Assembly (NCBI GenBank): GCA_027021335.1
Contig: JALUUO010000069.1
Coordinates: 1 to 37,379, forward strand
Source of the DNA: Nitrospirota bacterium
Lineage (GTDB): Bacteria; Nitrospirota; Thermodesulfovibrionia; SZUA-242
Reading direction: 5' to 3'
DNA length: 37,379 bases
Part shown: in pieces, positions 1 to 8,675 of the stretch
Layout: every line of letters begins with the position of its first letter
Numbering within the stretch: the stretch's first letter is position 1
Made by a program: the position numbers and the translations under genes
Notes under the pieces: generated by a model
Databases searched by the model: none
What the model was told of the DNA's origin: nothing
The model's input: only the letters and a program-made list of their open reading frames with translations

Positions 1-1083
1 TGTTTCGGCCGCTGTGCGGTGCGGAACAACGGCATCCGGATCAACAGTCAGTGTTCTGCTGTCAAGGCCTGCATCAAGAGCATGCGGACTCCAGGAGGTT
101 CCGGCACTGTTTGTAGCGCTTGCTTCCCAGGTGTAAGCAGCAAATCCAAGTGTCTGGGGGAATGAGTAAACAGTCCAGATATCTCCGCTTACGGTGTCAT
201 TAGGATCAGAATCAACAAGGCTGCCGTCTATGTATAAAGAAACATCGGTTACCGCAGGGTACTCACCACTACTACTATTAAAGAGCGGGCTTGGAGTCGG
301 CTCAAGAACACCGACCGAAAAGTTTACACTTGTGCTGGCCACTGTCTCGCCGGCTGCAGGAGCTATAGAAAAGACCTGGGGAGGCATAACATCGCTGCCA
401 CCGCTATAATCGGTATATAACGGACCGACTTCTATTTGATTCCAGAGCTTCATACCGCCATAAGTGGATAGATCGCTGTTTACACTGCCCTCGATACCAT
501 CACTGTCAATATCAAAAAGATTGCTGAAGTTGCCATACGTATCGGTCCTGGCGTTATAGAAACCGGTCGGACCTTGATCCTCTATCCAGTGCAGCATAAG
601 ATGGCTTCTAACAGCGCTGCGGCAGAGAAGATGTATCTCGGTATTAAAATCTATAACACCGGCCGCAAGAAGATTTTCGATAATCGCTTTAACTTCATCC
701 GGGTCTTCAGGGGTTCTCCTGGCACTTTCAGGGGAATTGCCTTGTGGCCAGTTGGCGGAAATCCAGAATGGTATGTTGATCGGCAGTTTAACCACCCCAT
801 CAACCACCCATGCCGGAGTTCCTTTAGGCGGTGTGGTGTCAGGACAAACATCACCCTGCCAAGGGGGCTGGCACCCGTTATGCTCATCCACTGAACGCAC
901 GTCAAAGATCACGGCTGTCGAGCCCGGGGCTGTAAGCGCCGCAAGTGTTTCGGCCGCGGTTCTATACTTTCCTACCGGCAGATCAGTAGCACGCACCCCC
1001 TGCGCCGTAAACAGCAGCAGGCCTGCCAGTGCCATAAACAACGCCAGAAATAATACCGTTGATTTCCTTCCTGTTGTACTCAT
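1..1083 (-). CDS. Secreted rhodanese-like domain protein with C-terminal Ig-like/beta region; 3' end runs off the left edge of the window
   Basis: Own translation of the minus strand from ATG at 1083: MSTTGRKSTVLFLALFMALAGLLLFTAQGVRA (signal peptide)...VIFDVRSVDEHNG...FNTEIHLLCRSAVRSH. Open to position 1. Missing from the ORF track, probably because it lacks a stop inside the window. Rhodanese active-site loop CRSAVRS present. Confidence 0.85.
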   Translation of the reverse strand, partial: MSTTGRKSTVLFLALFMALAGLLLFTAQGVRATDLPVGKYRTAAETLAALTAPGSTAVIFDVRSVDEHNGCQPPWQGDVCPDTTPPKGTPAWVVDGVVKLPINIPFWISANWPQGNSPESARRTPEDPDEVKAIIENLLAAGVIDFNTEIHLLCRSAVRSHLMLHWIEDQGPTGFYNARTDTYGNFSNLFDIDSDGIEGSVNSDLSTYGGMKLWNQIEVGPLYTDYSGGSDVMPPQVFSIAPAAGETVASTSVNFSVGVLEPTPSPLFNSSSGEYPAVTDVSLYIDGSLVDSDPNDTVSGDIWTVYSFPQTLGFAAYTWEASATNSAGTSWSPHALDAGLDSRTLTVDPDAVVPHRTAAET

Positions 1084-1240
1084 TTAACAATTACCTCCCA
1101 TTTAAATTATTTCCAAATATATTTTATCCGGCACGAGCCGGAACCAAAAAATAACCATCTTTTAAGGAATTTAAGCATCAATAAAAATAACCCTGAGTAT
1201 TTATTAATTTTTTACAGCCTTTTAATTATTGTAAGTATGA

Positions 1241-1285
1241 AAAAATCAAGGGGAGCGGACCGTCGGCCTGCTCCCCTTGATTTTT
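1241..1285 (-). terminator. Rho-independent terminator of the 1284..2420 gene
   Basis: Perfect 16-bp inverted repeat AAAAATCAAGGGGAGC / GCTCCCCTTGATTTTT with 13-nt loop; T-tract on either strand; overlaps the TAA stop of the minus-strand gene. Confidence 0.85.
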
Positions 1286-2420
1286 ACTGAGTGTTATACG
1301 GCTTAATAGTTTCTTTAGTTGTTTCTTCCCCTGGATGACCTGTTTTTTTAACTCCGTCATCCAGGCAGCTAAAGCCGTTAAAGCCTATCCCCCCGTCACA
1401 GTCATCAACCACATCCACAGTTAAACTCCTGGTGTCATGTCCGGCATATGTTGCGTTAGGGCTTGCCTGCTGGAGCGTGCCAAGAGAAGCGTGATAATTT
1501 TCAGCGCCTGATGTCCATAAATAATCACCGTTAGGCAATGTCAAACTGAATTTATAGTGGGTTACAACATTATTTGGAGGGGTATCAGCAGAGTCACAAA
1601 AATCTGCCGTTGCTAAATCATGCAGGGATACAGAGCCTATACATGTATTTAAAACCGGGGCATAGCTTATTGCACTATTGCCGGGCAGCGTCGGCTCCAG
1701 AATGGAAACGATGAAAGAGACCTTGTTAGTAAATGTTTCCGTATAGCCATCCTTATCAGGAGCGTAAGAGATGATCTGCGGCGGCATTGTTTTATCTCCG
1801 TAGTTGGACCACCTGGGAAGCCCCGTGGTGTTCCACTCATACATGCCGCCGAAACCGCCATCCGGGGCGCCATCGGCATCAATATTAAAAAGCTTCGAAA
1901 AGTATCCGCTGGTCCCGGTTCTGGCATTGTAGAATGTTTGATCGTCCATCCAGTCAGACATATAATAACTTCTGTAAGCCGTGCCGCTTATAAGGTATAT
2001 TTCCGTATCAAAATCTATTGTGCCTGCAGCAAGCAACTCCTCGATAAGAACCCTGACCAGCGTCTCGTCCTCCGGCGGGCCAGGCACAACTCTTTTAACA
2101 CCAGCATACCAGTAAGGGATATTAAACGGCAGCCTGGCTGCATCAGGCACGCCGCTTACAACCCACTTCGGAACACCGTTATATGCATCAGGATCAGTAC
2201 ACACACCATTGCTGGAGTCATTCCAGGGGCGCCCGCATCCATAGTATTCATCAGCAGTACGGGTATCGAAGATGACTCCGGCCGAACCAACCGCTGTAAG
2301 CTGATCGTAAGCCACTCTGGCCGAGACACTCTTAAAAGACGTTTTGGTCAATGCGGCACCTGCCGGATGCGGAGTAAAAATAAGTAGTAGCATAATCATC
2401 AATAACCGTTGTTTTTTCAT
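1284..2420 (-). CDS. Secreted rhodanese-like paralog with active-site Cys replaced by Ser
   Basis: Signal peptide MKKQRLLMIMLLLIFTPHPAGA; aligns along its length with the 1..1083 product (VIFDTRTADEYYGC, LPFNIPYW, AAGTIDFDTEIYLISGTAYRS, FYNARTGTSGYFSKLFNIDADG). Confidence 0.85.
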   Translation of the reverse strand: MKKQRLLMIMLLLIFTPHPAGAALTKTSFKSVSARVAYDQLTAVGSAGVIFDTRTADEYYGCGRPWNDSSNGVCTDPDAYNGVPKWVVSGVPDAARLPFNIPYWYAGVKRVVPGPPEDETLVRVLIEELLAAGTIDFDTEIYLISGTAYRSYYMSDWMDDQTFYNARTGTSGYFSKLFNIDADGAPDGGFGGMYEWNTTGLPRWSNYGDKTMPPQIISYAPDKDGYTETFTNKVSFIVSILEPTLPGNSAISYAPVLNTCIGSVSLHDLATADFCDSADTPPNNVVTHYKFSLTLPNGDYLWTSGAENYHASLGTLQQASPNATYAGHDTRSLTVDVVDDCDGGIGFNGFSCLDDGVKKTGHPGEETTKETIKPYNTQ

Positions 2421-2530
2421 TAAAAAGGCATAAATCCTAAAGCAAGCACATAAGTTCTTTCAATAAAGAAATGAGTTTGATTAATCGCCCAGGACACAGG
2501 TCAGGATCTGATAATATACATAATCTAAAA

Positions 2531-2549
2531 CAAGCAACACCCATGCCAA
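2531..2549 (-). promoter_or_regulatory. Sigma54 (-24/-12) promoter upstream of the 1284..2420 gene
   Basis: Minus strand TTGGCATGGGTGTTGCTTG: consensus YTGGCACG-N4-TTGCW with one mismatch; GG-N10-GC spacing exact; about 110 nt upstream of the ATG at 2420. Confidence 0.75.
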
Positions 2550-2667
2550 ATCTATAACTAATTGAAATTACAAAGATTTTTTAAGACAACAACTTTTACA
2601 CCCCCATAAAGTGTTAATTTTACCAACACCAAGAGCCATGCACTATTTTCACTTATAAAACAATATG

Positions 2668-2895
2668 TTACAAGAAACAGCCTTAAAAAGAGCCTAATAA
2701 TTAGGCAATTTTTAGCTCATTACAAGAAAAAAACAGTAAAAAAGTGTAAAATTTTCCGACATCAAAACCTGCCTGTTAATTTCATTTAAAAAACAGCAAG
2801 TTACAAGAAAAGCTACCAAAAACTGCCTAGTTTCTAGGCAGTTTTTGGCTTATTTAAAAGGTTAAACAACAAAAAAAGTGTAAAATTTTCCGACA
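2668..2895. repeat. Two diverged tandem copies of a ~134-bp unit (24-bp direct repeat + hairpin + TTACAAGAAA boxes)
   Basis: AAAAAAGTGTAAAATTTTCCGACA occurs identically at 2738..2761 and 2872..2895; TTACAAGAAA at 2668, 2720 and 2801; hairpins at 2679..2717 and 2811..2850. Confidence 0.85.
2816..2848. repeat. Perfect 15-bp inverted repeat, 3-nt loop
   Basis: CCAAAAACTGCCTAG-TTT-CTAGGCAGTTTTTGG. Confidence 0.9.
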
Positions 2896-2917
2896 ATAAA
2901 ACAGAGCTAAGAGATTA

Positions 2918-3784
2918 TTATCTCTTCTTCCTCAGTTCCGCATCTATTATGGCCTTAAATCCATCAAGGGAACGATTTCTAAGCCTTATTCCATTTATAA
3001 AGATAGTTGGAGTTCCGGTCACCCCAACCATAGAGGCATCCTTAACATCCTTGGAAATAGCCCTCTGATGTTTCGGGTCTTTAAGGCTTGCGACAAAGGC
3101 CTCCATATCAAGGCCGAGTTCCCTGGCAAAGTCCAGGAATTTCTGGTCCGACAGGTTTCTATAGTCTGCAAATATCTTTTCGTGGTACTCCCAGTACTTT
3201 CCCTGCTCTCCGGCGGCCAGAGCGGCAACAGCCGCAGCACGCGCAAATTTATGACTGCGAATAGGATAGTTCTTGGCTACAACTTTGACCTCATTAGGAT
3301 ATTGCTCCAGCACCTGCTGAAGTAACGGCACAAGCCGCGCACAGTAAGGTCATTGAAAGTCTTCAAAAACCGCAATTACAACCGGAGCATCAGCCGGCCC
3401 AAGAAACGGAGATCCTTTAACATCAATCTGATAAAGAATCTTAAGGTTAATTACGGAAAGGGTTTTCCCGCTTGCGTTGGCCAGAAAAAGCCTGTCGCCT
3501 TTAGGAGAGACGGTGATGCTGTCAACTCCACGATCCACGGGAATCTGGTCAACAACAGCTTTTTTAGCAGGCGAATACAGCAGAACCTCACCAGGGGTCA
3601 GAATATAAACCCACTTACCATCAGCCGAAGAAGCAACATCAAGCGGTTTTTGTTCTATGTTCAACGTGGACTGAAGATTCCATTGCACATCCGCATGAAC
3701 CCCGGCAGGCATCAAGCCGAAAACTGCAAGAAACAGAAAACAGGATAAAACTAGATACATTCCACTACTACTACTGCGTTTCAT
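2918..3784 (-). CDS. Secreted selenoprotein: N-terminal YVTN/beta-propeller-like segment fused to DsbA-like thioredoxin domain with U-P-Y-C active site (UGA at 3350..3352 read as Sec)
   Basis: ORFs 3350..3784 and 2918..3331 are in the same frame, split only by TGA: ...GSPFLGPADAPVVIAVFEDFQ-[TGA]-PYCARLVPLLQQVLEQYPNEVKVVAKNYPIRSH...GVTGTPTIFINGIRL. FEDFQCPYC is the DsbA-family active-site context; cis-Pro motif TGTPT present; SD GGAGG before the ATG at 3784. Confidence 0.88.
3305..3322 (-). promoter_or_regulatory. Candidate bacterial SECIS element of the DsbA-like selenoprotein
   Basis: mRNA CUUCAGC-AGGU-GCUGGAG: 7-bp stem (one U-G), apical loop AGGU with G at position 2; 34 nt between UGA and loop. 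Confidence 0.65.
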
Positions 3785-4097
3785 GATCGACCTCCATTTA
3801 AAAAGATAGTAGGGGGCAAAACCTGTGCGCTTCCCCCGTCTGTTAACGTGCTAAAGAGTTAAAACCGGGCCTGCTTGGAATTCAGGCTAGGGGCAGGAAA
3901 CAGGAATTTAAAGAATCTCCTAAGAATTCTCCAGGAAAAAACAATAGGCAAAAAACCTGACTCCTGCTTAAGGTTGTTAACTTACACTATTGCATTTTTA
4001 CAAGTCAAGAAAAACAAATAAGCCTTTTTAAAAAACTAATAGCTTTGACTGCAAATATTTATAATTGAAAGTTGAAGAAAATAAAACGTCCGGTTTT

Positions 4098-6728
4098 TTA
4101 AGGGCCCTTCCTCCTGACCTGACCTTGAAACTCGTAGAGCTTGTTAAGCGCCTCTATAGGCGTAAGCCTTGCAAGGTCCAGGTCGAGAATTTCGGTCAGC
4201 ACAGGGTCAGGGCTCGCAGCAAAAAGATCCAACTGCCGGTTTACATCAGGCACTGAATCGGCCTTATAAGCCAGCTTCGGACGACCCTCCTCGTTTAACT
4301 CAGCCTTTTCCAGGTTGTCAAGAATCTCCTTGGCCCGCCCGATAACCCCGTCAGGAAGCCCTGCAAGCCGCCCCACCTGTATTCCATAGCTTTTGTCGGC
4401 CGGGCCTTCCTTGATTTTTCTTAGAAAAATAATCTCGTCGCCCCACTCCTTTACAACTATATTGTAATTCTTTACACCCTCCATCACCATCGCCATCTCG
4501 GTAAGCTCATGGTAGTGTGTGGCAAAAAGAGTACGGGCCTTTATTTTCTGGCAAATACGCTCCGCCACTGCCCATGCTATGCTGATACCATCAAACGTGC
4601 TCGTGCCGCGGCCCACCTCATCCAGGATTATCAGGCTGCGGCTTGTGGCGTTATTTAAAATATTCGCCGTTTCCGTCATCTCAACCATGAACGTGGACTG
4701 GCCTTTCACCAGCATGTCTGAGGCGCCGATCCGGGTGAAAATTCTATCGACAACACCTATAACCGCCTCGTCGGCAGGCACAAAGCTGCCTGCCTGGGCC
4801 ATGAGTGTAATCAGGGCCACCTGGCGCATGTAAGTGGATTTACCGGCCATGTTCGGGCCTGTAATAATCAAAAGCCGGCTTTCGGAGCCGTCCAGTTCAG
4901 TATCGTTAGGCGTAAATCCCCCGGATTTATTTTCAGGTGTACTTATAGTCTCTATCACCGGATGCCTGCCTGAATCAATACGAACCCGGTCATCAAGGTT
5001 GACAACAGGCCTTGTGTAGCGGCGTCCCCTTGCAATATGAGCCAGCGATGCCAGGGCATCGATAGCAGCCACTGCCGAAGCCGTGCTTTGTATACGGCTT
5101 CCGGCCATAGCAACCGTCTCCCTTATATCCGTAAATATCGCGTATTCAAGCGCTTTTATCTTTTCCTCGGCACCCAGGATCTTGTTCTCATATGTTTTCA
5201 GCTCTTCAGTAATATACCTCTCTGCCGCTACAAGGGTCTGTTTTCTTATATAGTGCTCAGGCACCATACCCTGCTTTGCCTTGGGGACCTCGATAAAATA
5301 TCCAAAAACACGGTTATACCCTATCTTCATAGCAGTGATACCCGTGGCTTCCCTTTCCCTTGCCTCCAGTGAGGCAAGGTAGTCCTTTCCGTGCGAGCTC
5401 AGCCCCCGAAGCTCGTCCAGGTCGGAGTTATAGCCGTCACGAATCAGCCCTCCCTCTCGAAGCGAGACAGGAGGCGAATCTTTTATGGTATTTCCTATCA
5501 GTTCACGAATATCCTCCAGGTCATCCATACGCCGTGCGATATCTGAAAGTTTTTTATCCAGAGCACCCGAAACCATCTCTTTTATAAAAGGTATCGAGGC
5601 AAGGCCTTCCTTGACAGCCACGAGGTCCCTGGCGTTTCCAAGCCCAAGTGTGATTCTCGAGACCAGCCGCTCCAGATCCGGCATACCCTTAAGCCCATCA
5701 CTTCTGAGCGAATCAAGAGATTCCGGATCATCTTTAAGATACTCAACGCTGTCGAGCCTGGCGTTGATCTCATCCGGGTCCAGCAGGGGCTGAAGAATCC
5801 ATTTTTTAAGAAGCCTGCCGCCCATCGCGGTCAGGGTTCTATCCATAACTCCAAAAAGCGTGGCCGCCGAAGATATGGAAGAACCATCGTTAAGGTTTTT
5901 TACCAGCTCCAGGTTGCGCTGAGTAGTCGAGTCAAGAGCCATGTACCTGTGCCTCTCCACAGGACGAAGCGACCGGATATGCTCCAGGCTGGATCTCTGG
6001 GTTTCTATCAAGTAGGCAAGAAGACTGCCTGCGGCCGAAACGCCAATGAGCATACCCTCGCAACCAAATCCGGCCAGGGAATCCAGGCGGAAATGCTCTG
6101 TAAGGGTTTTGTACGCGTTTGGATAATCATAATGCCGGTCATCCAGGAAACTAACAACAAATCCAGACAAAACACCGTTAACCAAGGCCTTGTCCGACGC
6201 CGTGCTTTCAGGTATAAGGATTTCGCTCGGCTCCAGCTTTGAGATCTCATCCTCCCATGAGCCGGTGGTCTCGTAGATGCCAAATTCTCCGGTCGTCAGG
6301 TCGGCAAAGGCGACACCGGTTATCTTGTCCCTGGGATAGAGGCTCAGCAGATAGCGGTTGGCCTTGTCAGAAGGCATATTTTCCGGCATATGGGTTCCGG
6401 GTGTAACCACCCGGATAATCTCCCGCTTTACAAGCCCCTTGGCCTGCTTGGGATCTTCCACCTGCTCGCATATGGCAACCTTCTTGCCGGCCTGTATCAG
6501 CTTCGCCAGGTAATTCTCAGAGGCATGATAGGGAATGCCGCACATAGGAACCGGGTTAGCCTTGCTTTTATCACGTGATGTGAGGGTTATCTGGAGAATG
6601 GCCGAGGCGGTAACCGCATCTTCACCAAACATTTCGTAGAAATCACCCATACGGAAGAATAAAATCGCGTCTTTACAACCGGACTTGATCTCAAAGTACT
6701 GCTTCATCAAAGGAGTGAGTTCAGGCAT
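4098..6728 (-). CDS. mutS: DNA mismatch repair protein MutS
   Basis: 876 aa; MutS N-terminal MKQYFEIKSGCKDAILFFRMGDFYEMF, Walker A ITGPNMAGKSTYMRQ, DEVGRGTSTFDG. Confidence 0.99.
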   Translation of the reverse strand: MPELTPLMKQYFEIKSGCKDAILFFRMGDFYEMFGEDAVTASAILQITLTSRDKSKANPVPMCGIPYHASENYLAKLIQAGKKVAICEQVEDPKQAKGLVKREIIRVVTPGTHMPENMPSDKANRYLLSLYPRDKITGVAFADLTTGEFGIYETTGSWEDEISKLEPSEILIPESTASDKALVNGVLSGFVVSFLDDRHYDYPNAYKTLTEHFRLDSLAGFGCEGMLIGVSAAGSLLAYLIETQRSSLEHIRSLRPVERHRYMALDSTTQRNLELVKNLNDGSSISSAATLFGVMDRTLTAMGGRLLKKWILQPLLDPDEINARLDSVEYLKDDPESLDSLRSDGLKGMPDLERLVSRITLGLGNARDLVAVKEGLASIPFIKEMVSGALDKKLSDIARRMDDLEDIRELIGNTIKDSPPVSLREGGLIRDGYNSDLDELRGLSSHGKDYLASLEAREREATGITAMKIGYNRVFGYFIEVPKAKQGMVPEHYIRKQTLVAAERYITEELKTYENKILGAEEKIKALEYAIFTDIRETVAMAGSRIQSTASAVAAIDALASLAHIARGRRYTRPVVNLDDRVRIDSGRHPVIETISTPENKSGGFTPNDTELDGSESRLLIITGPNMAGKSTYMRQVALITLMAQAGSFVPADEAVIGVVDRIFTRIGASDMLVKGQSTFMVEMTETANILNNATSRSLIILDEVGRGTSTFDGISIAWAVAERICQKIKARTLFATHYHELTEMAMVMEGVKNYNIVVKEWGDEIIFLRKIKEGPADKSYGIQVGRLAGLPDGVIGRAKEILDNLEKAELNEEGRPKLAYKADSVPDVNRQLDLFAASPDPVLTEILDLDLARLTPIEALNKLYEFQGQVRRKGP

Positions 6729-6736
6729 GTTTTTTT

Positions 6737-7510
6737 CTAAGGAAGCAGCCCCTTGACCGCCCAGCCATCCTCAATAATGCCCAGTGCGTCATAGTTGGTT
6801 AAGTCACGATGAAGAGGGGTCACCGAAACATATCCCTCGCCAACCGCATGTATGTCTGTCTCGGTCCCCTTCGTCCATACCGGAGTACCGCCGCCCTGCC
6901 AGTAGTGGGTTCTGCCGTGAGGATCTTCAACCACCTGTATCGCGTTATCATAGGTGCGCTTTCCCTGGCAGGTAATCCGCACGCCGGTAATCTCGCCAAA
7001 AGGCCTGTTAGGCACATTCACATTAAGAAGCGTGTCTTCAGGCAGCCCTCGCTTAAGTACCAGCCTGGCGATATAAACCGCCACTTCTCCGGCATCGTGA
7101 TAACGAAAACGCGAACCGGCCACAAGCGAAACAGCTATCGAAGGAAGTCCCAAAAGAGTGCCTTCAAGAGCTGCGGCCACTGTGCCGGAATACGTAACGT
7201 CATCCCCCAGGTTTCCACCGCGGTTAATGCCGGAAATCACGAGATCCGGCTGCCTGGGCAATATCTCCTTTACTGCAATAACCACACAGTCGGTCGGCGT
7301 TCCGTTTATACTGTAAACCCCTTCCCGAAGCTCGTCACAGTAGAGAGGCCTATGCATGGTAAGGGCATGTCCCACCCCGGAACGTTCGCGGTCAGGAGCA
7401 ACCACAACCACTTCCGCCCCCTCAAGGCTCTTCATCGCTTTTGAAAGAGCGATAATGCCCGGCGCATGCACACCATCGTCATTGGTTACAAGAATTAACG
7501 GTTTTTTCAT
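6737..7510 (-). CDS. surE: 5'/3'-nucleotidase SurE
   Basis: ILVTNDDGVHAPGI, SGINRGGNLGDDVTYSGTVAAALEG. Confidence 0.98.
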   Translation of the reverse strand: MKKPLILVTNDDGVHAPGIIALSKAMKSLEGAEVVVVAPDRERSGVGHALTMHRPLYCDELREGVYSINGTPTDCVVIAVKEILPRQPDLVISGINRGGNLGDDVTYSGTVAAALEGTLLGLPSIAVSLVAGSRFRYHDAGEVAVYIARLVLKRGLPEDTLLNVNVPNRPFGEITGVRITCQGKRTYDNAIQVVEDPHGRTHYWQGGGTPVWTKGTETDIHAVGEGYVSVTPLHRDLTNYDALGIIEDGWAVKGLLP

Positions 7511-7634
7511 AAGGCTTGTTCTGTTTTAGGTGAATAGACTGAAAAAGTGCTAAGATCGTCAGGAGACTTTGTTTTATTAAAGCCGTAGGACCGTGTTGCA
7601 ATACAGTTCTGCAGCCTCCAGCCTAAATACCCGG

Positions 7635-8675
7635 TCAGTGATTTTTGTTATCCACATATATACTAATAAGGGCCATGCATGTAAGAGCCACCATCGGGCC
7701 GACAATCACACCAACAAAACCAAAGTGGCTCAATCCCCCAAGCACGCTTAAAAATATCACCAGCGTGTGCATCTTCGTCCTGGTTCCTATAACTATCGGC
7801 CTTAATACATAATCCACCATACTTATCAAAAACACTCCGACAAAAAGAAGAATAAACGCCTTGCCATGATGCCCGTAAACGGCAAATCCTATAACGGCAG
7901 GCCCCCATATGATTCCGGCTCCAAGTACAGGAACAAAAGCCAGAAACGCCATAACCGTTCCCCAAAGCACCGGCGCGTTTATGCCAAGCAGCCAGAAAGC
8001 CGTGCCGCCGATCAGCCCCTGCACCACCGCAACGCTTAGGCCTCCGTAAAGCGTTGCTATTATCATATCCTTTAACTGGCTTATCAGTCTAATGCGTTCA
8101 GAATGTTTAAACGGAAGCACAGTAGCTATACTCTTTAAAATCCGGTCGCCGTCGCGGAGAAAAAAGAAGAGCGCAATAATCATGATTATAAAATTAAACG
8201 CAAATCCAAGAACGTTCACAAACGCAAACGAGAAGTAATTCACAAGAGTTTTACTGGTGGTTTTCAGATACTGCAGAAGATTCGTGCCCAGAACATCGGC
8301 ATCTGTCGGCATATACTTGGAAAGCTGTTTCCATAGGCCTGATATGATCGGTATATTAGAGGGATCCAGTTCACGAATTTTCGGCCACTCGCTGTCTATC
8401 CATCTATAAGTTTCTCCCAGTTCCACAATAAGCAGCTGAACAAGAAAGAAAAGCGGAATTAAAATGCCCACCATAATTGCGATCAACATAATAGCCGCGG
8501 CAAGGTTTTCATTTTCGGTGCGTTTAACCAGCCAGCCATGAGGAATAAATGAGACCACAGAAAAAACCAGGGCCCACATTAATGAGTCAAAAAAAGGCTT
8601 GAGCATCTCAAAAAGCAGGTAGAAAAAAACCAGGAATATTACAGCGATAAGAGAAGACTTTGCCCTGTCATGCAT
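7635..8675 (-). CDS. AI-2E family (PerM/UPF0118) transporter
   Basis: 346 aa multi-TM; IALFFFLRDGDRIL, LRPIVIGTRTKMHTLVIFLSVLGGLSHFGFVGVIVGPMV. Confidence 0.92.
   Translation of the reverse strand: MHDRAKSSLIAVIFLVFFYLLFEMLKPFFDSLMWALVFSVVSFIPHGWLVKRTENENLAAAIMLIAIMVGILIPLFFLVQLLIVELGETYRWIDSEWPKIRELDPSNIPIISGLWKQLSKYMPTDADVLGTNLLQYLKTTSKTLVNYFSFAFVNVLGFAFNFIIMIIALFFFLRDGDRILKSIATVLPFKHSERIRLISQLKDMIIATLYGGLSVAVVQGLIGGTAFWLLGINAPVLWGTVMAFLAFVPVLGAGIIWGPAVIGFAVYGHHGKAFILLFVGVFLISMVDYVLRPIVIGTRTKMHTLVIFLSVLGGLSHFGFVGVIVGPMVALTCMALISIYVDNKNH

Noticed and set aside
1128-1141. CCGGC-ACGA-GCCGG hairpin upstream of the first rhodanese gene as a terminator
   Set aside because: Short stem, no U-tract, lies between a strong terminator and the ATG; at most part of a 5' UTR.
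2668-2895. CRISPR array
   Set aside because: Only two copies of a 24-bp motif with ~110-bp spacing, embedded in a longer diverged duplication; no regular spacers or cas genes.
2918-3331. Separate short thioredoxin ORF starting at 'MPLLQQV'
   Set aside because: Same frame as 3350..3784; this start would remove the whole CPYC active site, and the residue M comes from reading GTG as a start.
3320-3338. Alternative hairpin CGGC-UUGU-GCCG after the DsbA-like UGA as SECIS
   Set aside because: Only 4 bp, no G in the first two loop positions; the 7-bp AGGU-loop hairpin at 3305..3322 fits better.
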